A DNA stretch of 34,805 nt from Micromonospora echinofusca (GTDB taxonomy: Bacteria > Actinomycetota > Actinomycetes > Mycobacteriales > Micromonosporaceae): the NCBI RefSeq assembly GCF_017614955.1, contig NZ_WVUH01000022.1, forward strand, positions 1 to 34,805, written 5' to 3'. The notes beneath the pieces are model-generated. The model had not been told where the DNA came from, did no database searches, and saw nothing but the letters and a program-made list of their open reading frames with translations. Shown here piece by piece: positions 22,913-33,259 of this stretch; positions within the stretch are counted from its first letter, which is position 1, and the number at the start of each line of letters is the position of its first letter. Made by a program: the position numbers and the translations under genes.

Positions 22913-22945
22913 CCGCTGGCCCGGGGTTCCCTCCCGGGCCAGCGG
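22913..22945. terminator. Terminator after purM
   Basis: Perfect 13-bp stem (22913-22925 / 22933-22945; core CGCTGGCCCGGG), 7-nt loop, no T-run. It isolates purM from the maturase gene that follows on the same strand. Confidence 0.7.
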
Positions 22946-22951
22946 ACCGGA

Positions 22952-24109
22952 TCAGCCGCGGGTGTGCTGGCCGACCATCTGCACGTTGCCGGAACCCTCG
23001 ATGATCTCGCCGGCCTGCCAGGCCTCGACGCCCCGCCCGGTCAGGCACGCCAGCGCCCGGTCGGCGTCCTCCGCCGAGACGATGGCGAACATGCCGACCC
23101 CCATGTTGAAGGTCGACTCCATCTCCGGGTCGTCGATCCGGCCCTTGGTCTGGATCAGGTCGAAGATCGGCTGCGGCCGCCAGGTGGCCCGGTTGACCAC
23201 CGCGTCCACGTGCTCCGGCAGGACACGGACCAGGTTGCCCGGGATGCCGCCACCGGTGACGTGGGCCAGCGCCCGCACCTCGGCCTCGGCGATCAGCTTC
23301 AGGCAGTCCTTGGCGTAGATCTTCGTCGGGGTCAGCAGCTCCTCACCGAGGGTGCGCTGCCGGCCGAACTCCTCGATCACCGTGTCCAGCCGCATCCGGG
23401 CCGCGCCGAGCAGCACGTGCCGGACGAGGGAGTAGCCGTTGGAGTGCAGACCGGAGGACTTCATGGCGATCACCACGTCGCCCACCTCGACCCGCTCCGG
23501 GCTGAGGATCTCGCTCTCCTCCACCACGCCGACACCGGTCGCCGAGATGTCGTACTCGTCCGGGCGCAGCACACCGGGGTGCTCGGCCGTCTCGCCACCG
23601 AGCAGCGCGCAGCCGGCGTACCGGCACCCGTCGGCGATACCCGCACCGATCTCGGCGACCTTGTCCGGTACGACCTCGCCGGTGGCGATGTAGTCGAGCA
23701 GGAACAGCGGCTCCGCGCCGCACGCCACCAGGTCGTCGACGACCATCGCCACCAGGTCGATACCGACCGTGTCGTGGATGTCGAGCTGCTGGGCGATCAC
23801 CAGCTTGGTGCCCACGCCGTCGGTGGAGGAGGCGAGGATCGGGCTCTTGTACTTCTTGGTGTCCAACCGGAACAGGCCGGCGAACCCACCGAGGTCGCCC
23901 AGCACCTCCGGCCGGCGGGTCTCGCGCACCTTCGACTTCAGCAGCTCGACGGCCCGGTCACCGGCCTCGATCGACACACCCGCGTCCGCGTACGACACGG
24001 TCCGCTTGCGTACCGGGCGGCCCAGGCCACCCGTCCAGGGCTGGTGGCTGGCACCCGAGCCGCCGGTCGGGCCGCCTGTTGCGCCGCTGCGCTCAGTCAC
24101 GTGCGTCAC
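22952..24109 (-). CDS. purM: Phosphoribosylformylglycinamidine cyclo-ligase (AIR synthetase)
   Basis: 385 residues. ATP-dependent ring closure of FGAM to AIR, step 5 of purine synthesis. Family landmarks: TVSYADAGVSIEAGDRAVEL near residue 38, SSTDGVGTKL, GIDLVAMVVDDLVACGAEPL, GCALLGGETAEHPG, MKSSGLHSNGYSLVR and HVTGGGIPGNLVRVLP. About 35 extra N-terminal residues, Gly/Ser/Pro-rich, precede the conserved start. GTG 24109 with GGGGAG; an internal GTG three codons later is possible. Downstream of purF on the same strand with a 102-bp gap, probably the same operon. Confidence 0.96.
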   Translation of the reverse strand: MTHVTERSGATGGPTGGSGASHQPWTGGLGRPVRKRTVSYADAGVSIEAGDRAVELLKSKVRETRRPEVLGDLGGFAGLFRLDTKKYKSPILASSTDGVGTKLVIAQQLDIHDTVGIDLVAMVVDDLVACGAEPLFLLDYIATGEVVPDKVAEIGAGIADGCRYAGCALLGGETAEHPGVLRPDEYDISATGVGVVEESEILSPERVEVGDVVIAMKSSGLHSNGYSLVRHVLLGAARMRLDTVIEEFGRQRTLGEELLTPTKIYAKDCLKLIAEAEVRALAHVTGGGIPGNLVRVLPEHVDAVVNRATWRPQPIFDLIQTKGRIDDPEMESTFNMGVGMFAIVSAEDADRALACLTGRGVEAWQAGEIIEGSGNVQMVGQHTRG

Positions 24110-24211
24110 GGTTCTCCCCTTTTGTGGTTCTCGCGGTGCCCGGGATGGTGGCTGTCGAGACTCTCGACCGGTTGACCCACCGGCCCCGGTACGGGCCGCA
24201 GTGGGTCCTTG

Positions 24212-25771
24212 CTATGGGCGGTGCGATGGGTTGGCGCCGCCCGAGGTGGCGACGAGCGGGTCGGCGGCAGGCCGCCCGACCGGGTGGTCCGTGCTGTCCG
24301 GCGTCCGACCGGACACCCGCCGGCCCACCCCTTCGAGCACGTGCTTGCCGATCAGGTTCCCCGCCGGCAGCTCGATCGGGTACTCCCCGTCGAAGCAGGC
24401 CCGGCAGAGCCGCGTCTTCGGCTGCTCGGTCGCGGCGATGAGACCGGTCAGCGATACGTATCCCAACGTGTCGGCCCCGATGGACCGGCGGATCCCGTCG
24501 GTGTCCAGGCCGTTGGCCAGCAACTCCGCCCGGGTGGCGAAGTCGATGCCGTAGAAACAGGGCCAGCTCACCGGGGGCGAGGAGATCCGGACGTGGACCT
24601 CCAGCGCACCCGCCTCGCGCAGCATACGGACGATCGCGCGCTGGGTGTTGCCGCGCACGATCGAGTCGTCGACCACCACCAGGCGCTTGCCCCGGACGTT
24701 CTGCCGGAGCGGGTTCAACTTGAGCCGGATACCGAGCTGCCGGAGCGTCTGGGAGGGCTGGATGAAGGTCCGGCCGACGTACGGGTTCTTCATCAGGCCG
24801 GCGCCGTAGGTGATACCCGACGCCTCCGCGTACCCGATCGCGGCCGGCGTGCCGGACTCGGGGACCGGGATGACCAGGTCGGCCTCGACCGGGTGCTCCT
24901 TGGCGAGCTGGCGGCCGATCTGCACCCGGGCGGCGTGCACGTTCCGACCGGCGATGGTGGCGTCCGGTCGGGCGATGTAGACGTACTCGAAGAGACAGCC
25001 CTTGGGCTCCGGCGCGGCGAACCGGGCGGAGCGCAACCCCTCGGCGTCGATCGCGATCAGCTCGCCGGGCTCGACCTCGCGCACCACCGACGCACCGACG
25101 ATGTCCAGCGCGGCGGTCTCGCTGGCGACCACCCAGCCGCGCTCCAGCCGGCCCAGCACCAGGGGCCGGACGCCGTGCGGATCGCGGGCGGCGTAGAGGG
25201 TCGACTCGTCCATGAAGACGAAGCTGAACGCACCCCGCAGCCGGGGCAGCACCTCCATCGCCGCAGCCTCGACCGAGATGTCCGGCTTGCTGGCCAGCAG
25301 CATCGTCACCAGGGCAGTGTCGGAGGTGGAACCATCCGAGTCGATCCCCCGCTCGGTCACCTCCCGCTCCAGCTCGGCGGTGTTGACCAGGTTGCCGTTG
25401 TGGGCGAGCGCGATGGTGGTGCCGGCGTTCGTCGCCCGGATCGTGGGCTGGGCGTTCTCCCAGGTCGAGCCGCCGGTGGTCGAGTACCGGGTGTGCCCGA
25501 TGGCGACATGACCGCGCAGGCTGGCCAGGGTTGGCTCGTCGAAGACCTGGGCGACCAGCCCGAGATCCTTGTAGACCACCACGCCCGAGCCATCGCTGAC
25601 CGCGATGCCGGCGGCCTCCTGGCCCCGGTGCTGCAATGCGTAGAGGCCGAAGTAGGTGAGGTTGGCCACCTCTTCACCCGGCGCCCAGACCCCGAAGACG
25701 CCGCAGGCGTCCTGTGGGCCGGGTCGCTCCGGGTCCAGGTCGTGGTTCAGCCGGCCGTCGCCTCGGGGCAC
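24212..25771 (-). CDS. purF: Amidophosphoribosyltransferase
   Basis: 519 residues. First committed step of purine synthesis: PRPP plus glutamine to phosphoribosylamine. The Ntn-hydrolase Cys is C23 in DACGVFGVW, implying cleavage of a 22-residue propeptide. The glutaminase domain shows LQHRGQEAAGIAVSDG; the PRTase domain has VVVDDSIVRGNT. Cys residues in GCLFEYVY, WPCFYGID and CRACFDGEYP match the 4Fe-4S ligands of the Bacillus-type enzyme. GTG 25771 with AGGGAG 6 nt upstream. A C-terminal disordered tail of about 40 residues follows the core. Confidence 0.96.
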   Translation of the reverse strand: MPRGDGRLNHDLDPERPGPQDACGVFGVWAPGEEVANLTYFGLYALQHRGQEAAGIAVSDGSGVVVYKDLGLVAQVFDEPTLASLRGHVAIGHTRYSTTGGSTWENAQPTIRATNAGTTIALAHNGNLVNTAELEREVTERGIDSDGSTSDTALVTMLLASKPDISVEAAAMEVLPRLRGAFSFVFMDESTLYAARDPHGVRPLVLGRLERGWVVASETAALDIVGASVVREVEPGELIAIDAEGLRSARFAAPEPKGCLFEYVYIARPDATIAGRNVHAARVQIGRQLAKEHPVEADLVIPVPESGTPAAIGYAEASGITYGAGLMKNPYVGRTFIQPSQTLRQLGIRLKLNPLRQNVRGKRLVVVDDSIVRGNTQRAIVRMLREAGALEVHVRISSPPVSWPCFYGIDFATRAELLANGLDTDGIRRSIGADTLGYVSLTGLIAATEQPKTRLCRACFDGEYPIELPAGNLIGKHVLEGVGRRVSGRTPDSTDHPVGRPAADPLVATSGGANPSHRP

Positions 25772-25971
25772 CTGCCGCTCCCTCTTACTGGTCTGGACTG
25801 CTCGGGCGGGGATGAGAACTGATCAGGATTCAGGTCCGCTCGCGCGATCGCTTCGGATACGCACGGTGATCCGGGACCTATGCTCGACTGACAGTGTACG
25901 CGAACAGCTAAGGATACAGATAGTCACGATTTCGCTGCTTTCAGTTACCAGATCGTTTCGCTCCGTGCCTG
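25772..25971 (-). promoter_or_regulatory. Leader and promoter region of purF, AT-rich
   Basis: 200 bp without a gene, less GC-rich than its surroundings. On the minus strand CATAGG (near 25882-25877) has TTCGCG 17 bp upstream, a weak promoter match. No recognisable riboswitch fold seen. Confidence 0.35.
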
Positions 25972-26325
25972 CTAGAGGGGGAGGTACCCGGAGAGGTCCG
26001 CCCGGTTCCCGCTCACCTGAACACGACCCTCGGTAACCGCATCGACCCACTGGAGGCGCCCGGCCACCAACCGGAGCCAGGTGGCCGGATCGGTCTCCAC
26101 GACGTTCGGTGGGGTACCCCGGGTGTGTCGCGGCCCGGCGACGCATTGAACTGCACCGAAAGGTGGAACCCGCACCTCCACCGATCGGCCGGGGGCGCGA
26201 CGGGCCAGGTCCGCCAGCGACGCCCGTACCGCGTCCCGGAGCACGGCCCGGTCGGGGGTACCGCCCTCGTCGAGGACGGCCAACGCGGCGGCCAGCACCG
26301 AGGATTTACTGTGCGGAGAGGACAC
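25972..26325 (-). CDS. Sterol carrier family (SCP2-like) protein
   Basis: 117 residues from GTG 26325 ([20 protein letters not shown]). N-terminal helix, then [20 protein letters not shown] strands and the SCP2-like C-terminal part [17 protein letters not shown]...[21 protein letters not shown]. Small cytosolic lipid-binding fold; in actinomycetes a protein of this kind sits upstream of purF and its role is unknown. No signal peptide. Upstream reading frame is open but non-coding in character. Confidence 0.82.
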   Translation of the reverse strand: MSSPHSKSSVLAAALAVLDEGGTPDRAVLRDAVRASLADLARRAPGRSVEVRVPPFGAVQCVAGPRHTRGTPPNVVETDPATWLRLVAGRLQWVDAVTEGRVQVSGNRADLSGYLPL

Positions 26326-26483
26326 GACGGGACGATACGACTTCCTGATGGCGCGATTCCCGCTGGCCCTGGGTCGCGCCGGTCCAGCCGGACAAGGCAT
26401 AGTTGCCGACGGTGTATTCGTACCGTGATGGTCTCCGGCCGGTGCTCCCCGGGCCGGGGAAGTCAGACCGGAAGGCGGTGGAC

Positions 26484-28508
26484 GTGTCAGCACACCGACA
26501 TGCCTGGAAGCATCGGGCCGGTGTGATCGCGGCGCTGGTGGTCAGCGCCCTGCTCGCGCTCCCCGCCGTGCCGGCGCAGGCCGACCCGCCAGAGGTACAG
26601 ATCACCGCACTCTCCTCCGGCACGCTCACCAGCGGTCAGAAGGCGACCCTCAAGTTCCGGGTCACCAACAAGAACGCGAAGATGCCGCCGGACAACAAGG
26701 ACTCGGTGACCATCCAGGTCGGTTCGTCGTTCGGCGAGCTGACCTGTGAGGGGCAGTGCGACTTCACCGACGAGATCGACCGGGAAGCCTCGAAGGAGTA
26801 CACGGTCACCCTGGTCGCCGGGACCGTCGAAGCCGGGCAGACCAAGTCCGGCCAGGTACGGATCACCGCCCGGATCGGCGGGGACCAGGGGCAGGCCAGC
26901 CGGGACGTCACGGTCCGCGGCCCGCAGCCCGAGGTCCAGACGGTCAAGGAGGTCAGCGGCAAGGTCGTCGACGCCAAGGGCGACCCGGTCGGCGGGGCGA
27001 TCGTCGGGCTGCTCGACTCGCAGCAGCGGCCCTACTCCACCACCACGAACAACACCGGTAACTTCCGGTTCACCAGCTCCACCGGCCCCATCACGCCGGG
27101 CGCCATCGAGATCGGCGCGAGCAAGGACGGCGAACGCGAGGTCAAGACGATCAACGCGCGCGCCGGCCAGAGCGTCACCAACCTGAAACTCACCCTGAAG
27201 CTCAACGCCCAGCCGACCGCGTCCGCCACGCCCGAGGCGACCCCGGAGGCGACCGAGGAGGCCGAGGCCACCCCGGAGGCGACCGAGGAGGGCGCCCAGG
27301 CGGCCCCGCAGAACGCCTCCAACGAGGATTCGGGCGGCTTCGGTTCCTGGCTCCTCATCATCGTCGGCGGGCTCTTCGTGGCGGTCGGGGTCGGCACCAT
27401 CGTGCTGCTCTGGATGCGTCGCAAGGAGCAGGGCGACGGCGGGGACCCGGCCGACGCGATCCCACCGACCCGGAGCGGCGGTGGCGGCTACCGGGGCATG
27501 GACGACCAGACCCGGATCGTCCCCAGGGCGGCCGCCGGGGCCGGCCCGACTGCCGGTGGGCCTTCCCTGGCCGACGCGCCCACGATGATGCACAACCGCC
27601 CGCTGGTCGACGACGAGTTCCCCGACCCGTACGGTGCCCCGCTGCCCACCCAGCAGCCGACCGGTCCGGACTACAGCGCTGCGGCCGACAACTGGGCCGG
27701 CAGCGGCTACGGTTCCTCCGCCTCCGGCGGCCGGTACGACGACGCGGCTCCCACCCAGGCCGGCTACGGCTACGGCAACGCGCCCGCCTCGGGTGGCGGT
27801 GGCTACGGCAACACCCCGGCCGCAGGAGGCGGCTACGGCAACGCGCCCGCCTCCGGCGGTGGCGGCTACGGCAACGCCCCGGCATCGGGCGGTGGCGGCT
27901 ACGGCAACCGGGACTACGGCGCGCAGTCCGGTGGCGGGTACCAGGGGGCGCAGTCCGGTGGCTACGGCGAGCGGTACGACGAACCGACCGGCCGGTACAC
28001 CGGCGCGACCGAACAGTACGTGGCGCCCGCCGACCCCTACGCGACCGGCGCCTACTCGGCCGGGGACAGCGGCCGGGGCTACGGCCAGGACCAGTCGTAC
28101 GGTCGTGGTCAGGAGCAGACCGGCGGGTACGGCCAGGGTGGCGGGTACGGCTCCGGGACGTCGACCGGCGGGTACGACAGCGGGCAGGGTTACGGTAGCG
28201 AGCAGGGTTACCGCAGCGGCGGCTACGGCCAGCGCGACTACGGTGCCGCCCCCGCCGACAGCGGCGGGTACGACCGCACCGGTGGCTACGACCAGCCGGC
28301 CGGCGGCGGCTACGACCAGCGGGGCGGGTACGACCGGACGCCGGAACAGCGGGGCGGGTACGACCGGACGCCGGAACAGCGGGGCGGGTACGACAACCGG
28401 TACGAGGAGGGCGGCTACTACGGCGCCCCGCCGCAGGGCGAACCGGACCAGCAGCCACCGCAGCACGACCGGTCCAGCCGCCGCTCGCTGAACTGGCTGG
28501 ACGACTGA
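26484..28508 (+). CDS. Single-pass membrane protein with extracellular beta domain and Gly/Tyr-rich cytoplasmic tail
   Basis: 674 residues from GTG 26484 with GGAAGG upstream. Signal peptide 1-33 (cleavage AQA). Residues 35-150 look like an Ig-like or CARDB-type beta domain ([20 protein letters not shown]). 155-245 is a carboxypeptidase-regulatory-like (CarboxypepD_reg) domain: [20 protein letters not shown]...NNTGNFRF. A Pro/Thr/Glu-rich neck ([11 protein letters not shown]) leads to one membrane helix (about 288-311), then MRRKEQ, giving an N-out topology. The tail (312-674) is low complexity: [11 protein letters not shown] repeats (about 427-475), many YG/GYG and QGYG units, two exact [10 protein letters not shown] copies (613-632) and an RRSLNWLDD end. 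Function unknown; a scaffold or condensate-forming role is speculation. Confidence 0.8.
   Translation: MSAHRHAWKHRAGVIAALVVSALLALPAVPAQADPPEVQITALSSGTLTSGQKATLKFRVTNKNAKMPPDNKDSVTIQVGSSFGELTCEGQCDFTDEIDREASKEYTVTLVAGTVEAGQTKSGQVRITARIGGDQGQASRDVTVRGPQPEVQTVKEVSGKVVDAKGDPVGGAIVGLLDSQQRPYSTTTNNTGNFRFTSSTGPITPGAIEIGASKDGEREVKTINARAGQSVTNLKLTLKLNAQPTASATPEATPEATEEAEATPEATEEGAQAAPQNASNEDSGGFGSWLLIIVGGLFVAVGVGTIVLLWMRRKEQGDGGDPADAIPPTRSGGGGYRGMDDQTRIVPRAAAGAGPTAGGPSLADAPTMMHNRPLVDDEFPDPYGAPLPTQQPTGPDYSAAADNWAGSGYGSSASGGRYDDAAPTQAGYGYGNAPASGGGGYGNTPAAGGGYGNAPASGGGGYGNAPASGGGGYGNRDYGAQSGGGYQGAQSGGYGERYDEPTGRYTGATEQYVAPADPYATGAYSAGDSGRGYGQDQSYGRGQEQTGGYGQGGGYGSGTSTGGYDSGQGYGSEQGYRSGGYGQRDYGAAPADSGGYDRTGGYDQPAGGGYDQRGGYDRTPEQRGGYDRTPEQRGGYDNRYEEGGYYGAPPQGEPDQQPPQHDRSSRRSLNWLDD
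28320..28379 (+). repeat. Exact 30-bp tandem duplication in the tail-coding region
   Basis: Two identical 30-bp units (28320-28349 and 28350-28379) followed by a 15-bp partial, encoding [10 protein letters not shown] twice. Perfect identity implies recent duplication or slippage. Confidence 0.95.
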
Positions 28509-28523
28509 TCCGACGGACGTGAA

Positions 28524-28566
28524 CGGGGCCGACCGGTTGCACACCGGTCGGCCCCGTACTTCTTCT
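28524..28566. terminator. Bidirectional terminator between convergent genes
   Basis: Perfect 14-bp stem CGGGGCCGACCGGT (28524-28537) / ACCGGTCGGCCCCG (28543-28556), TGCAC loop, then TACTTCTTCT on the plus strand. Confidence 0.85.
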
Positions 28567-28604
28567 GTGGCAGCCACCACCCGTTCGGTGGGCCCCGCAA
28601 CGGC

Positions 28605-29363
28605 TCAGGCTGCGGAGAAGACCCCGTTACGCAACACCGGCACCACCTCGGAGACGTCGACCTGCACCGCGATCTCCACGTCCCCGGCGAAGCCCGTCTC
28701 GGTCAGTTCCCGGCCCGACACGCAGCCGCGCACCGCTGCCGGCAGGTCCGGCACGCTCGCCAGGGTGGCGAGTGCCAGTGCCGCCTCGACCGAGAGCCCA
28801 CCCGGCACCGCCGACAGTGCGTCGAGCACGGCCGCCGCCCCCAACTGGTCCTCGACCGCAGGGCGCAGGGTGCCGTCCGGCCAACGTTCCCCGGAGGCCA
28901 CCACCCCGATCGGGGCGCGCGTCGACCCGTACCCCTGGCCGGTGAGCCAGACCCCGACGGCGCGGGCGTTGCGCAGCGACGCCGCCACCACCGGAATCCC
29001 GGTGGCGCTGGCCGCCGCGCAGATCGCGGAACCGTTGGGACTGGGCAGGACCAGATCCGGCACGACCGGCGCGGTACGCAGCGCGGCCGGGGAGAGCGAC
29101 CAGGGTCGCTCCCCGCTCGTCTGCCGGCGTCCGACCGCCGCGACGGCACCGACCCGGCGCGCGTACTCGTCAGCCTGCTCACCCCAGGGGAAGGGGTGTA
29201 CCCGCATGCCCCGGGCGACCGACACCTCCACCGCCGTGGTGAACGACAGGACGTCGACCACCACCAGGACGGCGCAGACCCGGCCCAGCTCAGCGGCTCC
29301 GGCGAGCCCCCAGTCGAAGCGGGCGCCGGAGCCGGGCTGAGCGTAGACCGTGTCGGGATGCAC
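28605..29363 (-). CDS. 2-phosphosulfolactate phosphatase family (ComB-like) protein
   Basis: 252 residues. ComB-family landmarks: VCAVLVVVDVLSFTTAVEVS (29-48) with the conserved Asp, and LVLPSPNGSAIC, GIPVVAASLRNA, PIGVVASGERWPDGTLRPAVED. ComB hydrolyses 2-phosphosulfolactate in coenzyme M synthesis of methanogens; actinomycetes do not make coenzyme M that way, so the substrate is probably another phosphoester. GTG 29363, 5 nt after the purL stop, so co-transcribed with purSQL. No membrane segment. Confidence 0.88.
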   Translation of the reverse strand: MHPDTVYAQPGSGARFDWGLAGAAELGRVCAVLVVVDVLSFTTAVEVSVARGMRVHPFPWGEQADEYARRVGAVAAVGRRQTSGERPWSLSPAALRTAPVVPDLVLPSPNGSAICAAASATGIPVVAASLRNARAVGVWLTGQGYGSTRAPIGVVASGERWPDGTLRPAVEDQLGAAAVLDALSAVPGGLSVEAALALATLASVPDLPAAVRGCVSGRELTETGFAGDVEIAVQVDVSEVVPVLRNGVFSAA

Positions 29364-29368
29364 CAGGG

Positions 29369-32137
29369 TCAGTGCTGGGCGGGCGGAGCGGGGGTACCGT
29401 CCTCCGGGCCGCCGCCGTCGAACTGGTCGGCGTCGGGCTGGCCGGCACCAAGCTCGTCAGCGTCGGACGCCTCGGCCTGCACCACCGGCGACCCCACCTC
29501 GGGCCCGAACCCGACCTGCGGACCCACCGTCACCCCGGGGGCCTGCGGCCCCGCCTGGCTGACGTCGGCCTGCTCCACGCCCTCCGGTGCTGCGACCACC
29601 GGCGCCGCTGCGGGCTCGACGGCCACCGGCACCTCGGCCGCCTCTGGGACCACCGGCGCCGCAGTCGAAGCCGACCCGGCGACACCGGCACCAGCGGACG
29701 GTTCTGCGTGGTGGGCCGGCGCGTCGCCGACCGGCGCCACCGGCGTCGGGGCCGGCGCACCGGGCACCGTGGCGTCGGCGGCACCGCCGAAGAGCCGGGG
29801 CAGGGTCGAGGTGAAGGCGGTGAGCAGCTCGTCCAGACCGATCCGGAACTGCCCCTGCACCTCCAGCGCCCCGCCGGCCGGATCGGTGACCCCGATCGCC
29901 GCCCACGGCACGCCCCGCTCCCCGCAGAGCGCGGTGAACGCCTTCTCGTGGCCGCGCGGCACCGACACCAGCACCCGACCGGACGACTCGCTGAAAAGGT
30001 AGACGAACGGCATCGAACCGCCGGTGAACGCCTCCGGCAGCGCGATCCGGGCCCCGACGCCGCGCCGCAGGCACGACTCGACCAGAACCTGCGCCAACCC
30101 ACCGTCGGAGAGGTCGTGCGCCGAGCTGAGGTGACCGACCCGGGCGGCCTCGGCCAGCAGATCGGCCAGCACCTGCTCCCCGGCCAGGTCGACCCGGGGC
30201 GGTACGCCACCCAGGTGCCCGTGCGTCACCCAGGCCCACTCCGAACCGGAGAGTTCCAGCCGGGTCTCGCCGAGCAGGAAGATCAGGTCGTGGTCGGTGC
30301 CGGCCCGGGGCGCGAAGCCCATCGGCACCCGCTCGGCCACGTCGTCCAGCACGCCGAGCACACCGACCACCGGGGTGGGGTGGATCGCCGCCGCGCCGGT
30401 CTGGTTGTAGAAGCTGACGTTGCCTCCGGTGACCGGGATACCCAGCTCGGCGCAGCCGTCGGCCAGGCCACGGACAGCCTCGGCGAACTGCCACATCACA
30501 CCCGGGTCCTCGGGCGAACCGAAGTTGAGGCAGTTGGTGACCGCGATCGGCTTCGCGCCGGTCACCGCGACGTTCCGGTACGCCTCGGCGAGCGCCAGCT
30601 TGGTGCCCTGGTACGGGTCGAGGCGGGCGTACCGGCCGTTACCGTCGACGGAGAGGGCGACACCGAGGCCGGTCCGCTCGTCGATCCGGATCACACCGGA
30701 GTCCTCCGGCTGGGCCAGCACGGTGTTCCCCAGCACGTACCGGTCGTACTGCTCGGTGACCCAGGTCTTGTCGCACAGGTTCGGCGAGGCGATCATGCGC
30801 AGCACGGTCTCCCGGAGCGCCTCCGGGGTGGCCGGGCGGGGCAGCGTCTCGGCCCGGTCCGCCTGGAGCAGGATCAGGTCGGCCGGCTCGCGCATCGGAC
30901 GGGCGTAGACCGGCCCGTCGTCGACCAGCGAACCCGGCGGCACGTCGACCACCAGGTGGTCCCGCCAGGTGATCACCAGCCGGCCGGGCTGCCCGTCGGG
31001 CTGGGCCGGGGTGACCTCACCGATCGCGGTGGCCCAGACCCCCCACTTCTCGGCGGTCTTCAGCACCGCTTCGAGCTTCTCCGGCTCGACCACCAGCAGC
31101 ATCCGCTCCTGGGACTCGCTGGCCAGGATCTCGTGCGGCTCCATGGACGGCTCGCGCAGCGGTACCCGCTCCAGCCAGACCCGCATGCCGGTCCCGGCTG
31201 CGGCGGCGGTCTCGGTGAGCGCACAGGTCAGGCCGGCGCCGCCGAGGTCCTGGATACCGACGACCAGCTGGGCGTCGTACAGCTCCAGGCATGCCTCGAT
31301 CAGCAGCTTCTCCATGAACGGGTCGCCGACCTGCACCGACGGCCGGCGCTGCTCGCTACCCTCGTCGAAAGTGGCGCTGGCCAGCACCGACACGCCGCCG
31401 ATGCCGTCCCGGCCGGTCTTGGCGCCCATCAGCACCACGACGTTGCCGACCCCGGCGGCGGCCTTGTTCTGCAGCCGGTCGACCGGGAGTACGCCGACGC
31501 AGAGCGCGTTGACCAGCGGGTTGCCCTGGTAGCACGGGTCGAAGACCACCTCCCCGCCGATGTTCGGCAGGCCGAGGCAGTTGCCGTACCCGCCGACCCC
31601 GGCGACCACGCCGGGCAGTACCCGGGCGGTGTCCGGGTGGTCGGCGGCACCGAACCGCAGCGGGTCCATCACCGCGACCGGCCGGGCACCCATGGCCAGG
31701 ATGTCCCGGACGATGCCGCCCACGCCGGTGGCCGCACCCTGGTACGGCTCGACGAAGCTGGGGTGGTTGTGCGACTCGACCTTGAAGGTGACGGCCAGCT
31801 CGTCGGAGACCCGGACCACGCCGGCGTTCTCCCCGATGCCGGCCAGCAGCCGGTCGCTCGGCGGGGCCTTCTCACCGAACTGGCGCAGGTGCACCTTGCT
31901 CGACTTGTAGGAGCAGTGCTCGCTCCACATGATCGAGTACATGGCCAGCTCGGAGTGGGTCGGCCGGCGGCCGAGGATCTGCCGGATCCGGTCGTACTCG
32001 TCGTCGCGCAGGCCCAGCTCGACGTAGGGCTGGAGCTCCTCGGGAGTGGCGGCGGCACCGTCGACGGTGTCCGGGCCGAAGCCACCGGCCCGGACCGGGG
32101 TGCGGCCCGCCGCTTCCGGGGCGGGTGGGGTGGTCAT
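29369..32137 (-). CDS. purL: Phosphoribosylformylglycinamidine synthase subunit PurL with long disordered tail
   Basis: 922 residues from ATG 32137 (GAGGGAG ribosome-binding site); a GTG at 32164 overlapping the purQ stop is an alternative. ATP-dependent amidation of FGAR with ammonia from PurQ, with PurS as bridge. Core features: [20 protein letters not shown], the ATP-binding [67 protein letters not shown] and [14 protein letters not shown]. The catalytic core ends near residue 786 (LPRLFGG). A tail of about 136 residues follows, Ala/Pro/Val/Glu-rich then Asp/Gly-rich, ending in PPAQH; small PurL proteins normally stop near 740-790. Reading frame and GC3 bias continue smoothly, so it is not an obvious frameshift product. 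Confidence 0.95.
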   Translation of the reverse strand: MTTPPAPEAAGRTPVRAGGFGPDTVDGAAATPEELQPYVELGLRDDEYDRIRQILGRRPTHSELAMYSIMWSEHCSYKSSKVHLRQFGEKAPPSDRLLAGIGENAGVVRVSDELAVTFKVESHNHPSFVEPYQGAATGVGGIVRDILAMGARPVAVMDPLRFGAADHPDTARVLPGVVAGVGGYGNCLGLPNIGGEVVFDPCYQGNPLVNALCVGVLPVDRLQNKAAAGVGNVVVLMGAKTGRDGIGGVSVLASATFDEGSEQRRPSVQVGDPFMEKLLIEACLELYDAQLVVGIQDLGGAGLTCALTETAAAAGTGMRVWLERVPLREPSMEPHEILASESQERMLLVVEPEKLEAVLKTAEKWGVWATAIGEVTPAQPDGQPGRLVITWRDHLVVDVPPGSLVDDGPVYARPMREPADLILLQADRAETLPRPATPEALRETVLRMIASPNLCDKTWVTEQYDRYVLGNTVLAQPEDSGVIRIDERTGLGVALSVDGNGRYARLDPYQGTKLALAEAYRNVAVTGAKPIAVTNCLNFGSPEDPGVMWQFAEAVRGLADGCAELGIPVTGGNVSFYNQTGAAAIHPTPVVGVLGVLDDVAERVPMGFAPRAGTDHDLIFLLGETRLELSGSEWAWVTHGHLGGVPPRVDLAGEQVLADLLAEAARVGHLSSAHDLSDGGLAQVLVESCLRRGVGARIALPEAFTGGSMPFVYLFSESSGRVLVSVPRGHEKAFTALCGERGVPWAAIGVTDPAGGALEVQGQFRIGLDELLTAFTSTLPRLFGGAADATVPGAPAPTPVAPVGDAPAHHAEPSAGAGVAGSASTAAPVVPEAAEVPVAVEPAAAPVVAAPEGVEQADVSQAGPQAPGVTVGPQVGFGPEVGSPVVQAEASDADELGAGQPDADQFDGGGPEDGTPAPPAQH

Positions 32138-32160
32138 GAGGTCTCCCTCGCCGTGAACGG

Positions 32161-32844
32161 TCACGCCGGTACTCCTGTGAGGTGCTTGAGGACCGAGGTG
32201 AAGAAGCCGAGGCCGTCCAGGGACGGGCCGGTCAGTGCCTCCACGGCGTGCTCCGGGTGGGGCATGATGCCCACCACGTTGCCGGCGGCGTTGGTGATGG
32301 CCGCGATGTCCCGCTGGGAGCCGTTCGGGTTGCCACCGACGTACCGGGCGACCACCCGGCCCTCGGCCTCCAGCTCGTCCAGCGTGCGCGGGTCCGCGAC
32401 GTAACAGCCCTCGCCGTTCTTGACCGGGATGAGGATCTCCTGGCCCGGCTGGAAGGTGTTCGTCCAGGCGGTACCGGCCGACTCCACCCGGAGCACCTGG
32501 TCCCGGTTGCGGAAGTGCAGGTGCTGGTTACGGGTGAGCGCGCCGGGCAGCAGGTGCGCCTCGCAGAGGATCTGGAAGCCGTTGCAGATGCCGAGCACCG
32601 GCAGACCGTCCCGGGCCGCCGCGATGATCGCCTCCATCACCGGGGCGAACCGCGCGATCGCGCCACAGCGCAGGTAGTCGCCGTACGAGAAGCCCCCCGG
32701 CAGGACGACGGCGTCGACACCGTGCAGGTCGGCGTCGCCGTGCCACAGTCGGACCGCCTCGGCGCCGGCGATGCGGACCGCGCGGGCCGCGTCGCCGTCG
32801 TCGAGCGACCCGGGGAAGGTCACCACTCCGACGCGGGCGGTCAC
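32161..32844 (-). CDS. purQ: Phosphoribosylformylglycinamidine synthase subunit PurQ (glutaminase)
   Basis: 227 residues. Class I glutamine amidotransferase supplying ammonia to PurL. Nucleophile C87 in LGICNGFQ, His/Glu of the triad in PHPEH (H196, E198), and the oxyanion region [14 protein letters not shown] (48-61). The GTG start at 32844 overlaps the purS stop (GTGA). Ends just before purL; the GTG alternative start of purL would overlap its stop in the same way. Confidence 0.97.
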   Translation of the reverse strand: MTARVGVVTFPGSLDDGDAARAVRIAGAEAVRLWHGDADLHGVDAVVLPGGFSYGDYLRCGAIARFAPVMEAIIAAARDGLPVLGICNGFQILCEAHLLPGALTRNQHLHFRNRDQVLRVESAGTAWTNTFQPGQEILIPVKNGEGCYVADPRTLDELEAEGRVVARYVGGNPNGSQRDIAAITNAAGNVVGIMPHPEHAVEALTGPSLDGLGFFTSVLKHLTGVPA

Positions 32845-33101
32845 GGGTGCGCGTCCACGGCGTCGTCGGTCACCAAACGGACCGTGTAGTCCTCGATGAC
32901 CGGGTTGGCCAGCAGCTTGTCGGCGATCTCCCGGGCCCGGTCGAGGTCCGGTTCGCCAGTGAAGTCGATCTCGATCCGCCGACCGATCCGGACGGAGGAG
33001 ACGTCGCTGACGCCGAGCCGGGGCAGCGCGTTTGCGACAGCCTGGCCCTGAGGATCAAGAATTTCGGGCTTGAGCATGACGTCGACGACGACGCGAGGCA
33101 C
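32841..33101 (-). CDS. purS: Phosphoribosylformylglycinamidine synthase subunit PurS
   Basis: 86 residues, the full family length. Structural subunit joining PurQ and PurL. Family pattern: [20 protein letters not shown] (4-23), [20 protein letters not shown], then [19 protein letters not shown] 33101 with AGGAG 7 nt upstream. First gene of purS-purQ-purL-comB-like, all coupled or nearly so. Confidence 0.96.
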   Translation of the reverse strand: MPRVVVDVMLKPEILDPQGQAVANALPRLGVSDVSSVRIGRRIEIDFTGEPDLDRAREIADKLLANPVIEDYTVRLVTDDAVDAHP

Positions 33102-33259
33102 GGGGCACTCCTGACTGTGTACGCAGTGGGTGCCGACCCACAGCGGGTGAGCGCAGCCAGCCTACCTGGCAGATACGGCCCTCGACGCACCGGCCGGCAC
33201 GCCGTCCCGCAGGTTGACCCCGGGTACCACGCCAGCCACCGGCCGGATCGGGCCCACGA

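Noticed and set aside
25772..25971. Purine riboswitch before purF
   Set aside because: No recognisable conserved purine- or PRPP-riboswitch core; only AT-rich sequence and a weak promoter match.
29372..32404. Very long plus-strand open frame opposite purL and purQ
   Set aside because: Antisense shadow of high-GC purL/purQ; the translation is Arg/Gly/His-rich and the minus strand encodes clear PurL motifs.
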